From NCBI GenBank assembly GCA_016748015.1, contig JAAOMT010000512.1, positions 1,099,757 through 1,163,756 of the forward strand: a stretch of 64,000 nt of DNA, read 5' to 3'. Position numbers and translations under genes: made by a program. Under the pieces are notes generated by a model, which did no database searches, was not told where the DNA came from, and saw nothing but the letters and a program-made list of their open reading frames with translations. Shown in pieces: positions 1-13,994 of the stretch. The stretch comes from Geosiphon pyriformis. Its lineage: Eukaryota; Glomeromycota; Glomeromycetes; Archaeosporales; Geosiphonaceae. The first letter of the stretch is position 1, and each line of letters opens with the position of its first letter.

Positions 1-985
1 TCCATAGATTCCCCTAAACTTTCAATCTACTGTTGCTTTTCCCAATATCTAAAATTGTTTTAGGAAGCTCTTAGGCTTGAAATCGCATACCTATCAATTT
101 TAATAAAAATAACAAAAAATTGAGACGACGTGTATGTGAACTTTTCAAAATTCAAAGCTAAAAACTATATAACTTTGGAGAAGTATCTTTTCTTTCTTTA
201 TAAAATGGGAAGATTTCTCGGCGCCAATAGCTCGATCTATCGACTGAATTTATCAGTATTTAAGAAAAACCACAAATGAAACTACTTATTGTAGCAGTTT
301 GAATCTAAGATAAGAATCCCGGCATGAAATTTTGAGACTAGCCAAAAAAAATAGGAACAAAAAAACCTCAATATTTTGAAAAAATTGAAGTCACTTATTT
401 CCTTGGCAAAATATTATAAAGGACGTTAAAATCATTCCACCTTGTTTATTAAAAGTGAAGTTTATAGAAATAAAAATCATCAAAGAATGTCTTACTTGTA
501 GAGTGTGAAAAATTTCACAAGTTGTTCAGCAACTGAAATTCTGCTTGTTCATAGATACTTCGAAAACGCTTTTGAAGATGTTATAAGCTTGTTAATTTGA
601 TTAATCTAGGTGGCCATTATATGAATAAGAACCATCCGATTTTCTAGAATACGATGAACATTGATCTTTTTAAGGGGATATTTTGGAACTTCAATGTGAC
701 TGAATGAACTTAGAGAATTTATGGTAAAAATCAGAATTTTACTTTCATATTAAATAATTATTTTAAAATTTTTAATCTTAAACCTTACTACAATGTGGGA
801 ATTAAAGTGGCAGACTTTAGAAGATGATTCTGCTTCGCCACACGAGTATCATGTGATAGGAATCATGAGATAAATACATTTAAACCGTGCCGTTACATCA
901 TTATTATGTCTTTTTCTTGAAGATTTTCCTAAATTTTATGGGTCTCGTTATTTAAATAGAGTGATTAATTGCTCGATTTTTAAAA
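1..985. other. A+T-rich non-coding stretch
   Basis: No reading frame with coding character or recognisable similarity was seen on either strand. It contains the upstream region of the zinc-finger gene that starts at 986. Confidence 0.6.
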
Positions 986-2315
986 ATGGATGTAAGCCTT
1001 TCCATACAGATTCCACTCAAACGAAAGACAGAAACCGATAAGGCATTCTTCGAACGTGAAAACATCGAGCTCGAAGCTTCATGGATGAGAAAGCAAGAAG
1101 CACTGAATGAGAATCATCCGGGAAATATTTCAGTATCAGAGGTCAAAAAAAACCCAAAAGGGGCAAGTGACATTAGTTTAATTGGATTTGATGATAGAGA
1201 GGAACTGCCAGATGAGCATTTTGAAAATTTCCTTAACAATGAGCCAAAAATGGGACCAAAAAAGTATTTTTTTAAATAAAAATTTCCTCAAGAATAGTAA
1301 ATCAAAAAACTTGATTTACGGTATCTTTACCTGTTCTTTTTTACCATTGTTTGCAAAATGAAATATCTTTCATTTTTTTATTTAAATTTATCCAAGGATT
1401 ATCGTTTGCCATCTTCCCCCATGGTGCCAACGGCACCCTGTAGAATTTCCATCTATTGATGCTTATGAGATTCACTATAACAATTGTCACCGGTACATTT
1501 GTGATGAATGCGATGCTGTATTTCCCACTAAACGTTGGCTGGACATGCATTTGACAGAATTTCACGATGTGCTGGCACAGATTCGAAAGGAGAGAGGCGA
1601 GAAAATTGTAAGAAAGCCAGCCGTTTTGAGAAATTCTCCAAATCAGACACTAGATACTGATTTTCTCGTGTCAAATTCGATAGTTCGCTTGCTTTGTCCA
1701 AGGATGTGATCGCAATTTTGGAGAGTACGCCAAAAGAAATCGTCATTTGATCGATAAACATGACTATGCGACAAATTATAACTTTGCCATTGTGAAGTTT
1801 GGGGTGGTACCTGTAAGCGTGCGTAAAGTAAATGATGTCATTAAGAAAAAGAAAATGTGAGTTTTCTATTATGATATCTCACTTCTTTTAGGTCATATCG
1901 ATTTACCATTTCATTGATGTTTAAATCACATAATAGGGAAAAGAAAAAACGAAATAAACAGGAAAAGAACCAGTCATCTTTTGCTGAAACTTTAGATGGC
2001 TCAACCCCTATTGAGCTCAACAGCCAAGTTGCTTTGGACACTATAGTGCCACAGGAGCCTGACGACATAGATATGTTGATTGAATCAATGGATAAATTAA
2101 GCCTACCCACTTCAATCAAATTTGGCCGTGAATCACAGCGTACACGATTACCATTTGGGCTCGCTAGCTTTGGTCATTCAAAAGCGTCCTTCCCTAAATC
2201 TAAGAAAGCAGGAGCAAAGAAAATAAATAAATTTTCAATGGATATTGAGATAGAGGCAAAAAACTTGGAGGAAATTGAAAATTTTAAGGTTGAAAGCTCA
2301 GGACAAAATATCTGA
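986..2315 (+). CDS. C2H2 zinc-finger protein, ZNF511-like
   Basis: Four exons are proposed: 986-1263, 1397-1607, 1684-1856 and 1892-2315, giving 361 codons plus no frame break. Exons 2 and 3 carry the diagnostic part. It opens with CHLPPWC and a HYNNCH ending, continues with CDECDAVFPTKRWLDMH and a histidine pair, then ERGEKI, and after intron 2 FACFVQGCDRNF ending in HLIDKH. This spacing of one atypical and two C2H2 fingers is that of the ZNF511 family, which includes fungal homologues; their role is poorly known and probably nuclear. The C-terminus has a short PTSIKFGRE-type segment resembling the FG-containing tail of ZNF511. The N-terminal 93 residues are acidic and not conserved. The last intron (1857-1891) would be only 35 bp, so the 3' junction is the least certain part; introns 1 and 2 agree in phase and frame. 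Confidence 0.75.
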
Positions 2316-5300
2316 TATTAAAATGGATTGATAATTATGCGCCCCAAGCTGGAATAGGAACTTACCAGATGTTTTTGATTTGAATCATGAAATATTTTCG
2401 AGCTCTGTTTGATTTTTTTTTTCTCAGATTATCAAAAAAGCCTATTTGTCAAAATTTGATTTTTTGAAATTAGAAAATCTGTACATACATGGCCACTCGT
2501 TAATTAGCAGATAAAAGCACTATAATATTAAAAAATGGGAAAACAAAACATTCTCATTAAATAATTTTGTTAACAGTTTCAAGTTTTTTATCAAAATAAA
2601 ATCTAAAGCAGTCTTTTATTAAAAGTTAGAACTTTTTAAACCTTTTTCAAGATATTTTATTGCTCGTACAAAAAATTCCAAAAAACAAAGTTGCAGTTTT
2701 TTTATGTTGCAATGCTATAAAAAAAAATTATTTTTATTTACGAATATAAAAATACAAGTTATATAAAATTATAAATCAATTACTTTTATTGGAATTTTAT
2801 CAAGTTTACTTTAATCTGTATAGCTTAAACAAATACAATTTTTTTGGTATTGGTTAAAATGTGATTATTTGATAATATTATTATTTTGTAATTGTTTTAA
2901 TTGTTTTATTTTTACATAAGTTTTGTTTCAAATAAGAATTAAGATAAAAAAATTTTATTATGATTATATTTAACAACAATAATAATAACAAACAATATTA
3001 GCAATAATAAATAATATAATAATAATACTTAAAATTAATTTAAAATTTATTTATTTAATTATTATAATAATTATTATGTTTTTTAAAACACCATAATCCA
3101 AAAAAAATTGTGATATATTGAATATAAAAACAAAATTATAATTAGTTATAATCACTTTTTTATTAAAAATTATAATTAATTCAAAATTTTTAAATAATAA
3201 AAATAACATATTAAATTATTTATTTAGCATATTATATATTAATTTTTAATAAATATGTTAAACCAATTTTTTAATTACTTAAATTTAATTATTGTCAAAT
3301 ATATTATTGTTATTTTTGAATTCTAAAAAGCTGGTAATGCTGCTTTTAGCAAAATTGGTGTTTTAAAAAAGAGTTGTATTTAATAAAAAACTCTGGATGT
3401 TAATATTACTATAAAAGTTAAAGTTTAAATTATTGGGTTTTTTCTTTAAAGCTGCTTTTTTTAATTTAATTAAAATATTTTGAAGTCTTTTATTGTGTTC
3501 AAAAGAGTATTTAATAAAATTAATTTTTTGAAATCTAATATAAAAACTTTAGTTTGTTTAAAATTAATAATAGAATTTATTAATGTTTTAATAATTTAAG
3601 TTTTTTTAATAACTAATAAAAACAAATTTAACACAATATTATTAATTAAAAAAAATATATATTTTTATTTTTTATTATTAAATTTCAAATTTAGATAAAT
3701 TTTAAACCACAAAATTAATAAACAATTAAAATTAATCTTTAAAAGATTTATATTTAGTAAAATTAGAATTTTAAATATTCAAATCAAATTTTAAACTTTT
3801 AATTAAACTGAAATTTTAATAATTCAAAAATAATAACTTATAAAACTAGTGTAAAATTAGAAAGATTAAAAATATTAATTAAATTAAATTATAAAAAAGT
3901 AATTTGAATTGGTTGTAGCTTTGAACAAGATAGTTTTAATACAAAAGTCAAAAACATATTTCTTTAATATATAAAAAATATGGTTAATACATATACATAA
4001 TATACACAATAATAAATATATTACAAATAGAAAATTTTTGTAGAAAAGTTTAATTTGCACATAATTAATATTATAAAATTTTAAAACAACAATTAAAAAA
4101 AAATTCTACATTTTTTTACAAAACGGAAATTATATTTTATAATACAAATATTTATTTTGTATTCAGTAAGCAAACAGAAAATATCTAAAAAAAATAGAAA
4201 GCTAGTTTTTTTTGAAAACTCAAATCAAGGTTTTGGCAAATTAATGTTTGTATGTTTAAAAATATTCTGCATTTAAAAAAAGTATGGTAAGCTTCTTTTA
4301 AATAATAATAAAATAAACAATAAAATTATAATAATTCTATAAAATTTAATAATAAAAGAACTTTATTTAAATAAAGCAATAAAATAAAAAATAAAAGTTT
4401 TATTTAATTATCAAAAACTAATTTATAATATTTATATTTTTTATATTAAAGCTTATTATATAAATACTAAAGTTAATATAAATAATTAATATTTATTTTA
4501 TTAATATTACGGCTGTTTATAAATGTATATACACAAAGATTTGAAATATAAAACATTTGATTTTTTACTCTCAGTTTTATTTTTGAGAATTTGTCATTTT
4601 TATAATATTGAATCAAAACAAAAATTTGCATTATGTTTTTTTGATTGTTTTAATCGTTTTTGAAAAGTAATTTATTTTTGTAATTGTCAGCCGAACATAA
4701 ACAACCTTATTCTTTTGCATAAATTGCTGTGACTACTTTTTGTTTCCATATCTGTAAAAAAATAAAGTTGTTTGTAGAAATTTTAATAAAAATCACATGA
4801 TTTTAAATAACCAATTGTTATAATGTTTTTTTTTAATTATGTACTAATCTGCAGTTTGTTTAAAAAGCAGGGTTTTTCAGGATTTTTTTGAAAACACTGT
4901 AATGATAAGTCTTGTTTAACTAACAAGCTGAAGCCAATAATTAAACTTGACAGCTAAAAAATATTTTTATTTATGTTCAAATAATGCGGTTCATAAACTA
5001 GATTAATGATTCCCAAAATATTCGGCTAATTATAGCTTTAATAAGAAAAAGCATTCAAAGAAACCAACGATCTATCTGAAAAGTTTTTCAAGAGTTGTTA
5101 ATATATGCTTCATTAATTTCTTTTTTCGAGTTTTAAGAGTTCATAATTCATAAAATAGTTGTTAAGAGCCACATTTCTTAGTATTATGCATGAATTTCGA
5201 GTTTTAGATAATGAATGCTAAGGATAAATCTCTCGAAACAATTTCCAGACTTTGAAATATAGAGATTATTGAAGAGATTTCATATATATCGGGAAACAAA

Positions 5301-5490
5301 AGCTTTTTTAATAAAATTTATTTTTTTACATTAAACATTACAAAAATTAAAAAGTTATTCTGTTATACAACAATAAATATATAGGAAATTCTACTGGGTT
5401 TAAAAATATGTATTATGATTCCAGTCTATAATTTGAAATCAAATATTTTTTTACACTTAACGCTAGGAGATTTTATTGATTCTCTTATGA
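2316..5490. other. Long A+T-rich intergenic region
   Basis: About 3.2 kb of very A+T-rich sequence with homopolymer A and T runs. No open frame with protein-like composition was found. It separates the zinc-finger gene from the convergently placed transporter gene. Confidence 0.6.
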
Positions 5491-7878
5491 CTAAATGCGA
5501 ACCTTTCGAATTCGAAGTGCTAAGTAAAAGGCGAATCGGTAGAAGATAATCATTGCAATCAAGACAAGCTACAATGAAAGATTCAAAAGAAAATGATCAG
5601 TATTTGTCATTCTGCAATTTAAAATTTATATTTGCAATTTAAGAAAATTTATACTTACTATCCAAGCCCATTGTTTTGTTTCTGAGTACCCACTTTCATC
5701 CAAAACCTGACGGCCAGTAAAAGTTGATGCGAACCCATCCTTGTTTCCATAATTACAACTATATCGATTGTTTCCATAACTCTCTGGCAATTTTTCACAA
5801 TTAAATGTCAGGTTTGCAATGTCATTTTCAATCATAGCCTCGAACGCGTACTTCTGGTAGCAAATATAATGTGCCCATTTCCAACCCTGTGGAATGTTAT
5901 CGGGCTTAACGAGATATCCCGCCATTACCATGAAAAATCCATTCGTAAATGCAGTAATTGCCAAAGAAGCTACAAAGATCGGAATAATTGCCGCGATAAA
6001 TACGACCAAAGCTTCGGCAACCAGTAAGCAAAGCCACATGTAGATGGCGTACAATACAGCGTGTTCGAACCCACTGTGATAACCTACTGTAGGATATACG
6101 ACGATTGTGTATGCAGTGGCAATAATTAAGAGGAAAGGAATCGAAACCAAGGAATTTGCCAAGGCGTATGATCCAACAGAATAAAATCCATTAGCTCTTT
6201 CTCGTTGAAATACATTTCGTTCTTCCAAGAAACCAGGAACTCCGGCGACACTCATGAAAGATAAGAAAGCAATAGAAAAATATTCGGATGTAAGTCTTTC
6301 AGTTAGTCGCTCTTGATCGGATCCAATTTTCCACCATGTTGTACCTATCAATAAACCAAGACCCACATACATAGCTAATCGAACCCAAAACAGTAAAATG
6401 TTTCTTATGGCATTTTTGAAAGAACGCGAAAGAAGGATTCGGGTCTGTTGAAAAAAGTTACGCGAGTAACGTTTTGTTGTGTCTCCAGAAATTCTACGTG
6501 TATCTTCGTCTAATTTATGATATTCAATTAGTTCTTTTATGTTTTCTGTTAACTCCTTGCTGGCTTCTGATTGCTCAAAAGCGGTTATGAATTTGGTAAT
6601 ATACTCTTGAGCTTCAGCTTTATCGGTCATGAAATCCGAATTGACCAAGGAAATGAAATGATCGGCCGGATTGGAATAGGGTGGACATACGTGGCCTAAC
6701 TTTTCAAAATGTTGGATTGCTCCTTCTCGGGTGCCAGTGTATAAAGTTCGACCCCGGCCAATTAAAAATAAACTGTCGAAAAGTGAGTAAGTTTCTGTCG
6801 ACGGTTGATGGATGCTGGCTATGACTGTCAGCTTATATCTTCTTGCCATACTAACGATGGCTTTCATAACGTTGTATGACGCGGCTGAATCTAAACCAGT
6901 TGTAGGCTCGTCAAGAAAAATGATTTTGGGCAATGTGATTACTTGTGATGCAATTGATGCACGACGTTTTTCACCTCCCGAGACACCCCGAACAAACACA
7001 GTTCCAATTTTGGAGTCAGCTACTCGATCTAATCCAAACTCTTGAATAATACCCTGGACTCGTACTCTTCTTTCCTGAGGAGTATATGAACTGGGAAAGC
7101 TGGTTTTTGAGAAATAAGTGGTTTAAGGTTAATAAAGATGAATTTCAGGGTTTCAAGCATCTTATTTGGATTGAGGTAGTAATATTAGAAAGATTCTTAC
7201 CATAAATCAGCAGCAAATTGAATGTTTTCTCGAACAGTCAGGACTCCCATTAAAGCATCGTCCTGCATTACATAAGTTGAGACATATTTGACTTCACCGG
7301 GTCTTCCGTTTAATAAAATTTGGCCAGAGACAGCTTTCGGATCTTTTCGACCGGCCAGCAAATCTAACAATGTTGATTTTCCGGCACCTGAAGGACCCAT
7401 TACTATAAGATAATTTTTAGAAATTATTAAATTGACGCGTCAAGCTGCCATAATAATCTCAATTGTGGTCAAAAAAAGAAATTGATCATAAATTAGGTTC
7501 TACTTACTTGCCATCACTTCACCAGGTTTAACTATTCCACTCACACCCTCGATAATATTTTGCTTTTCTTTTGTCTTTGAGTTTGTAATAGTGTAGGACA
7601 AGTTTTGCCAGGTTAAACTGACGCTGTCTAAACTTCCTGACATGCTTGTAACCTCGGAGTTTAAATCTAAGAAAAAGCAATGGTTGGTTTTACTCAAATA
7701 TAAGGAATCTTCACAAAAACTAACCCATACCATCTTGAATATTGAGAGAAACTGCTTTTATAGATTTTTCTTCTCCGTCAATGAAGCTACTATCCAAGGT
7801 GGTTGTTGCGCTAACTTCTATTGAAGCTTGGGTTTGATCCTCACGTGGTTTTAAAGTTGATTGAAATAAATGTTCCAT
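5491..7878 (-). CDS. ABC transporter, ABCG (White) half-transporter
   Basis: Five exons on the minus strand: 7878-7731, 7666-7508, 7402-7201, 7099-5659 and 5568-5491, giving 675 residues, a normal size for a White-type half-transporter. The order is nucleotide-binding domain then membrane domain, as in ABCG. Visible motifs are Walker A GPSGAGKST (about residues 105-113), a Q-loop in YVMQDD, the signature VSGGEKRR (209-216), Walker B IIFLDEP (229-235) and the H-loop ASIHQP (264-269). About six membrane helices follow, and the last (AWILVLIAMIIFYRFAFYLAL) is completed only by the fifth exon. The protein should dimerise and export lipids, sterols or hydrophobic compounds across a membrane; the substrate cannot be read from sequence. 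All catalytic motifs are intact, so the gene is probably functional. Confidence 0.92.
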
Positions 7879-10800
7879 TTTGAAAAATTATAATGCTATC
7901 TAAATTTTATATATTAATCAATATTTAAAAGTTAAGGAGCCACCTTTTCGTATCTTTTAAAAAAAATTTAAGAGATAAAAAACGCGAATAAATGATGTAT
8001 TTTCAGGTAAATAAAAACATATTGACTTTGTATGATCCTTGTCGTCGAGAAGTGGAGGTTTTATAGAAAGAAAAACATAATAAGCTGAAACGCGTGACTA
8101 ATGATAATTTTTCTTTTTAGCTTTTTGATTAATGACTTCATTTTTAGCACGGCAACCGTGATCCAAATTAACCGAATGAAAGTAGAAAATTCGCTTCCAA
8201 CTTGGCAAATCTACAGGCTGTGAAAGTGATCATTTTACGTATGCACATAGAAACATGGGTTTAGAGTTTTGCCAAAAATATTACCCATTCGAAATTGCCA
8301 AAAATATATAATTCATTCAAAATTGTTAAAAATATATCATTCATTCAAAACTGCCAAAAATAATTCAAATTCTTCGATATACTGGTCATTGCATTTGGAT
8401 AAATGATTTATCCTTTTTCGAGAAATAAGCCGATTAGTTCTTTTATCTAGTATTGAATTCCAAATTTGAATCAATTTAAGAAATATCGATTACACAGATT
8501 TTTTCATTTTACAGATCCCTCCTTCACAAAAGTACGTGATGGACTGTCCACATTACCCAAATTTATTAAATGGGAAACTGCAAATGTAAGTCCCCAAATG
8601 ATTTAATTCGAGAAGGTTAAGATGAAAATATTTTGAGAAGATGGGTTTGATTACTGAATATGATGGAGTCATTCTTTGTAGTCTTTTAAGATCACCGTAT
8701 TGAGGTTAGGACTCAAAAGTTTAGACATAAAATCATGAGTATCAATAATTAAGCGCAGGAAATTATAATAATTCTTGGACAACCGAAATTATTAAGAATA
8801 TTGATAGAAGCAGTAAGTCGAGAAATTTATTAACTATTCTTGAGTGTAAAGCCCAAGAGAAAATATATTGAGTATTTAGGAATTGGAAAACTGTAAATAT
8901 TTAGTGACTGGAAAATTTTTTCCGTATTATTGGGTCGAAATTGAGCTACATCGATCCCCAAGACAGAATTCCTTTGTATTAATTTTCTTTGTAAGGGAAA
9001 TTATTAGAGTCATCGTTCATCATTTTGTGTCAAGAGTAATGATGACCTGGGAAGTGGAAAAAATATCATCCGGGTGTAGATTTTGATTTTGATAATTTTA
9101 AAGGAGCAGGAGTTATTAAAAAGATCCATCGCCATTTAATTTTATCCGTTGTAATTAAAAATTATGGTTAATCGTTTCTCAATGATACCATTTTGAATAA
9201 TAGTCGGGGAATTGAAGGTTTAAATTACCTTCCTGAGACATGCAAACATCAAGAACGTTCCAAAGAAAAAATTTACCCATTCCCGAGATATTTACTTAAA
9301 AAAAATTACTTTTAATTAATTGTGCTATTACATTAGTAAATTTTCTTCTCTATTTAATTTGGGAATGTTTGAAACCTGAGAAATTCTTTACAGTCTTTTG
9401 TGTTTTTCCATGTTTAGAATTTTGAAAACGTTTGCCAATTATGGGAGGACAAAAAAATGGCACTGAAAGAAAATGGATGTGGTGAACGAGAAAAATCAAA
9501 TTTTAACTTGTGATTCATTTTTTTTCTAGAGGAAAACTGCAGTTTCAAAGATTCAAAAGTGATTGTCATTAATAAAAAGAAATATATATCTTGCGATCAA
9601 AAGTATTATATGCAAAGACATTATACGGAAATATAGAAATAAAAATATTCTAATCATTAACCAAAGTCTGAAGTTCTTGAGTTTAAAATCCCCAAAAAGC
9701 GGTGGTCGGATTAATTCTAGCCGTGATCATCAAGAGGTTATCGATTGAAACTTTAATACATTCTATTTCACGGATACTTTGTGAAGAGTCAATAATTTAA
9801 ATTTGTTAGTTATATAGAAATGGTTATAAATTAGGATTAAATTGAAGATTTTATAATAATACATTCAAAAAAAGAAGGATTATGTTTTTAAAGAAGTTAT
9901 ATTATTAAGGCTATTCTTTCAATTGATAAAGCATTAAAGGTCTAAACCTGGAACTGAAATATCGCTATATTATTTTTTCTAATACATTTATGATCAAATA
10001 TTTAATTCCAGATAGATATTTGATATCTATTCTCTGATAATATCATCTAATAAACTACAGAATAAATCAATTCTTTTATTGATCCCGAAATATAACTTTT
10101 GTTAAACTTATCTTAATTAAATGTATGATACAATGCTAATTTAAATATTTCCTCCTTTCCTGATATATCATTAAATTGATTCTTTAAAGTTTTTCATTTT
10201 TTTATGATTAAGAAGATGATGTAATTGATAATTCAATTGCAAATAACGGACAATGGTCAAAGATTCTAATTTTAGTAATGGATCCACGGCTTATTCTAAA
10301 CCTGAAATATCCAAGTCAATGAATATCTTAAAATAAAATATGAATAACTCTGTAAAAATGAAAATAATTGAAATTTGTATAGATTTAGCATAGATTTTTC
10401 GATTTTAACATCTTTAATAGAAATAACAAGTTTAATTTTAAAATAAATAATTTTTTTATGTTTATAGAATGAGTTTAATATTTTAATTTAAAATTAAATC
10501 TTTTTGAAAACTTTTATAATAGTTTTACTATTTATTTTAATCAAGAATTATTAAACCATAATTTCTATTGAACAAATTTAAAAATGATTAACAGTAACAA
10601 AAGTAAAAATTTTAAAGCTTTTTAGAGTTTAAAAAGAAAAGGGAAATATGTGTTAACATACGATTTAAACAATATAAAAAAATAATTAAATGAACCAGCT
10701 TTTAAATTCAAGAGAATTATTTAGTAATGACTTGAATAAGCTTAACTCAATTTATAATGTTTCTACATTTTTTGATGAAAAAGATCTTTTTGGAATTATT

Positions 10801-10967
10801 GCAAGTTAGAAAAAAGATTGGTAATATTTATTCTCAATCTTTTTAATTGAGATCACCTTTTTACTATTAATTTTCTCGCTTCAAGGTTCATTTATTTAAC
10901 CGCGAAATAGATTGAATTTAAACAGTTTTACTTTACACTAAAACGATTATGGAGTTTCCCTCCTTTA
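7879..10967. other. Intergenic region with exon-like fragments
   Basis: Mostly A+T-rich and without a credible gene. Two short stretches look like isolated exons. At 8516-8585 there is a segment with an acceptor before it and a GTAAGT donor after it, open in one frame (SFTKVRDGLSTLPKF). At 9420-9510 there is another open stretch. Neither could be assigned to a family; they may belong to the decayed ABC gene downstream. Confidence 0.35.
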
Positions 10968-11038
10968 GAATGTTAACTTTTATGTGCATCCCAATAAAAA
11001 GATCGGAATTTTCGGCAAAACAGGAACAGGTAAACCCA

Positions 11039-11079
<41 letters not shown>

Positions 11080-11460
11080 TATTACTATTATAAAAATCGA
11101 TCAAATTCACACCCATTTTTAGGCTTGAGGCTGAGCAAATATTGGTTGATGATCAGAATCTGAACTTCTCTGAAAATCCCATGTCTTTAACGTAAACTTG
11201 CATCGGGTGAAATACAGTATACACAAAATCATTAATCTTTGCTAAGAGAATCTCCACTCGTACTGACGAACAAATATGGGAAATGTCTGGAAGTGGTACA
11301 TCTAACTGATAAAGGTCAAATTGATTGAAGAATACTTTAAGAATTATTCTATATTGCTCGTGTGTTATTGAAACAAACCAAAATTTTGCTTTTGGATAAA
11401 GCAACCAGCACCGTTGACTCACAGACTGATAGCCAAATTCACGAAACGGCAAAAAAGAAT
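10968..11460 (+). pseudogene. ABCC-type ABC transporter NBD2 relic
   Basis: Pieces of an ABCC second nucleotide-binding domain lie in order but in different frames. First comes NVNFYVHPNKKIGIFGKTGTG (the start of Walker A), ending at a GT donor and interrupted by an ATT microsatellite. Next is a LEAEQILVDDQN piece after an acceptor near 11123. The last piece is KILLLDKATSTVDSQTDSQI near 11395-11450, which matches Walker B and the D-loop. The Walker A lysine-serine segment is missing, stop codons interrupt the middle, and the catalytic glutamate of Walker B (DE in active proteins) is lysine. The signature motif was not found. This is a clear inactive remnant; the membrane domains are gone or unrecognisable. 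Confidence 0.75.
11039..11091. repeat. (ATT)n microsatellite
   Basis: About 17 ATT units, two of them changed to ACT, lying inside what was an intron of the ABCC relic. Confidence 0.95.
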
Positions 11461-13994
11461 TTAGCCCATCAATTTAAATTAATAACTAAACCTAGAATGT
11501 GATTATAGAAAAAAAAGGTTAGGCCTTTGAATTTGATATGTCTTTAACATTATATACAAACCTGACGGATTTTTTTACCAATTAATTTCATGTAGTGACC
11601 CTGAAACCGCTTTAAAACAAATAACTGGAAACTATAGCTTCGGATATTGTCGATCGTTTCATCTGGTGCTGCCACTGGTGACAACTAGTCAATAAACACA
11701 CCTTTGCCCTCTAGACGTAAGGTTTCCATATAAAACAATCTTAGGTGAAAAGATGTATCATCAGTATAGGATTACAATCTTTTTTTAAGGATTATTATTT
11801 CGAGAAAAATATTGAATTTCCTCAATGAAGAATAAGCGTCTATTGTGTATTTGTAAGAAATTCTCAACTGCTGAAAATGAAGCGATAACTTGAAGAAATA
11901 TTCATATACTGGGATTGGGCAATGAATGCACTCTAGAAGACTTTTATTTTTTCAAAATCCATATTTTTTAAAAGTTTAAGATGTGGAGTTTATGAAATCT
12001 AGCTTTTGTGAAAGTTAATCAAAAAATTGTGTAAGTCAATTTAGTTTAATTTTTTATTTAATCTCAATTATTATTGTTGTTTCTAGCGTATAAAAGAGAA
12101 GAATGGTCTGGTGTGCCATCTATTTAATTTTTGGAAAAAAAATTTAGTCATTATTTTTCAATTTACGTATTTATGGAAATGTCTAAATTTAATTATTAAG
12201 ATTTTACATTTTGGAGATCTTTTATATCTCTTATAATCATTATAAACTCAATAATAATTATTTTTGTTTATATTATTTAAAACTCTATTTGAAAATTATT
12301 ATATATATTATCTTATAACCAAAATTTTTATTTTAAAGAATATTGTAAAAATTATATGCAAATTTAAATGTAATTTGAAATAAGATTTTTAAATAGTATT
12401 TTTTTTAAAATACTTAATTACCAAAAATCAAAAATTTTTACACCATAAATTTCTCAAATAAAAAAATCATAAATTTTTTTTTAAGCTAATAAATTTTTAA
12501 TTAAAAATGATTAGTAATGAAAAAAAAAACTTATTATTTTATAAATATCTTAAAAATACTCTTGCCAAATTATTACAGTTTATGTTTACTACTCTTAAAA
12601 TTTTGATTACCAATCTCATCTATTTACTAATTTTTTTTGCCATTAAAACAAACCAAATATTGTCATGTTTTTTATTAAAAAAATATTATAAAATCTCATA
12701 TTACAATCCAAATCCATTTATTTTATTATCAATTTGATTAAAGAATTAATTGATATTTTGCTTATAAAGACTAGATTTCTAAAAAAAAAATTGTTTTATA
12801 AACTAATATTTTATCTTTTTTAAAAAAAAAATTTATGGTTGTTTTTATTTCAATAAAATAATATAAAATTACACATTCTTACACTTGCTATTAAATTTTC
12901 CAAAATAATATATTAATAATAATAATAATAAAATATTAAGTTAATTTTAACTGAGATTTAATCAAAAACCTTTGGAATAAGATTAAAAAACATCTTTTGT
13001 TACAAATTAAAACCAACCAATTTTGTTGATTTTGAAATTAAAATACCTATTATTATTGGCAACTTAATACAAATTGTTATTTAACTTTATAAGCGAAACT
13101 TTATTTTCTTAATAATAAATTGACAACTTACAAGTAACAGAATCTCATTCACCATTGAAGAAAGAAAGGGATAATGATTTTCCTAATACATATATTTCAA
13201 GAAAGTTCAATTTTACTATGATTAAAATTGACTAAAATTTAATTACTTTTTTTAAAATTTCGTGAGAAATTTTGAACACTCAAATTATATTCTTTGGTTT
13301 AAATTTAATGGTTTTTAATAGTTTATTTACATATTGTTTCAATTAAATTTAAAGAAACAAGTTATTTAATCGTTTCAATTTTAAAATATTTTAAAATATT
13401 TCATTTAATTTCTTAGAAATTCTGTTAAACACCTAGTCTCCAAAATATTTTTTTGAGATATGATCTCCTTTACCATATAAAACTAAAAAAAAATTTGAGG
13501 TTCTGAGATTTGCCCCTTTTTGATATTTGATGATGAAGAAGAGATATATATCCCACACCAAAGCTATCTTGAAAAAGTTTGGGATATGGGATGGTAAGCT
13601 TTCTGAGATCTTAATCCTCTGCTTTTGAACTACCTGTTTCCCTAATAATAAAATTCTATCTCAATTTCTTTGAATTTCAAACTTTTCTTTCTCAGCCTAA
13701 TCTTTTACTATCTTTGGAAATACTTTAGGAACAATTGCAAAAGAATTTATCAATCGAAACTTGATATTTTATCAAAACCCCTTGTTCAATTCATTATTTT
13801 TTTTACAAGTTGAAATGACAAAACCTTTAAAGAGTTAAAACCAATTGAAATTAAATAATATAACTCATTTACTTTTCATTACTTGAAACAAAAATACATA
13901 TACAGCATTCTTTAATATGGTTAACTGTATATAGATGTATTTAAATTTAGAATTATAGATATTGACTAATAATTGAATTTATGTATTAAGTTTT
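11461..13994. other. A+T-rich intergenic region
   Basis: No supported gene. The lone 76-codon frame at 12507 is rich in Lys, Leu, Phe and Ile codons, as expected from A+T-rich noise. A short exon-like stretch with an acidic then aromatic reading (EEEIYIPHQSYLEKVW) followed by GTAAGC occurs near 13530-13593 but could not be connected to anything. Confidence 0.5.

Noticed and set aside
8883-9086. 67-codon + frame
   Set aside because: No homology, no splice context, and amino-acid usage typical of A+T-rich chance frames.
11153-11452. 99-codon - frame
   Set aside because: Antisense shadow of the ABCC remnant, which is readable on the plus strand.
12507-12737. 76-codon + frame
   Set aside because: Low-complexity Lys/Leu/Phe/Ile composition inside A+T-rich DNA.
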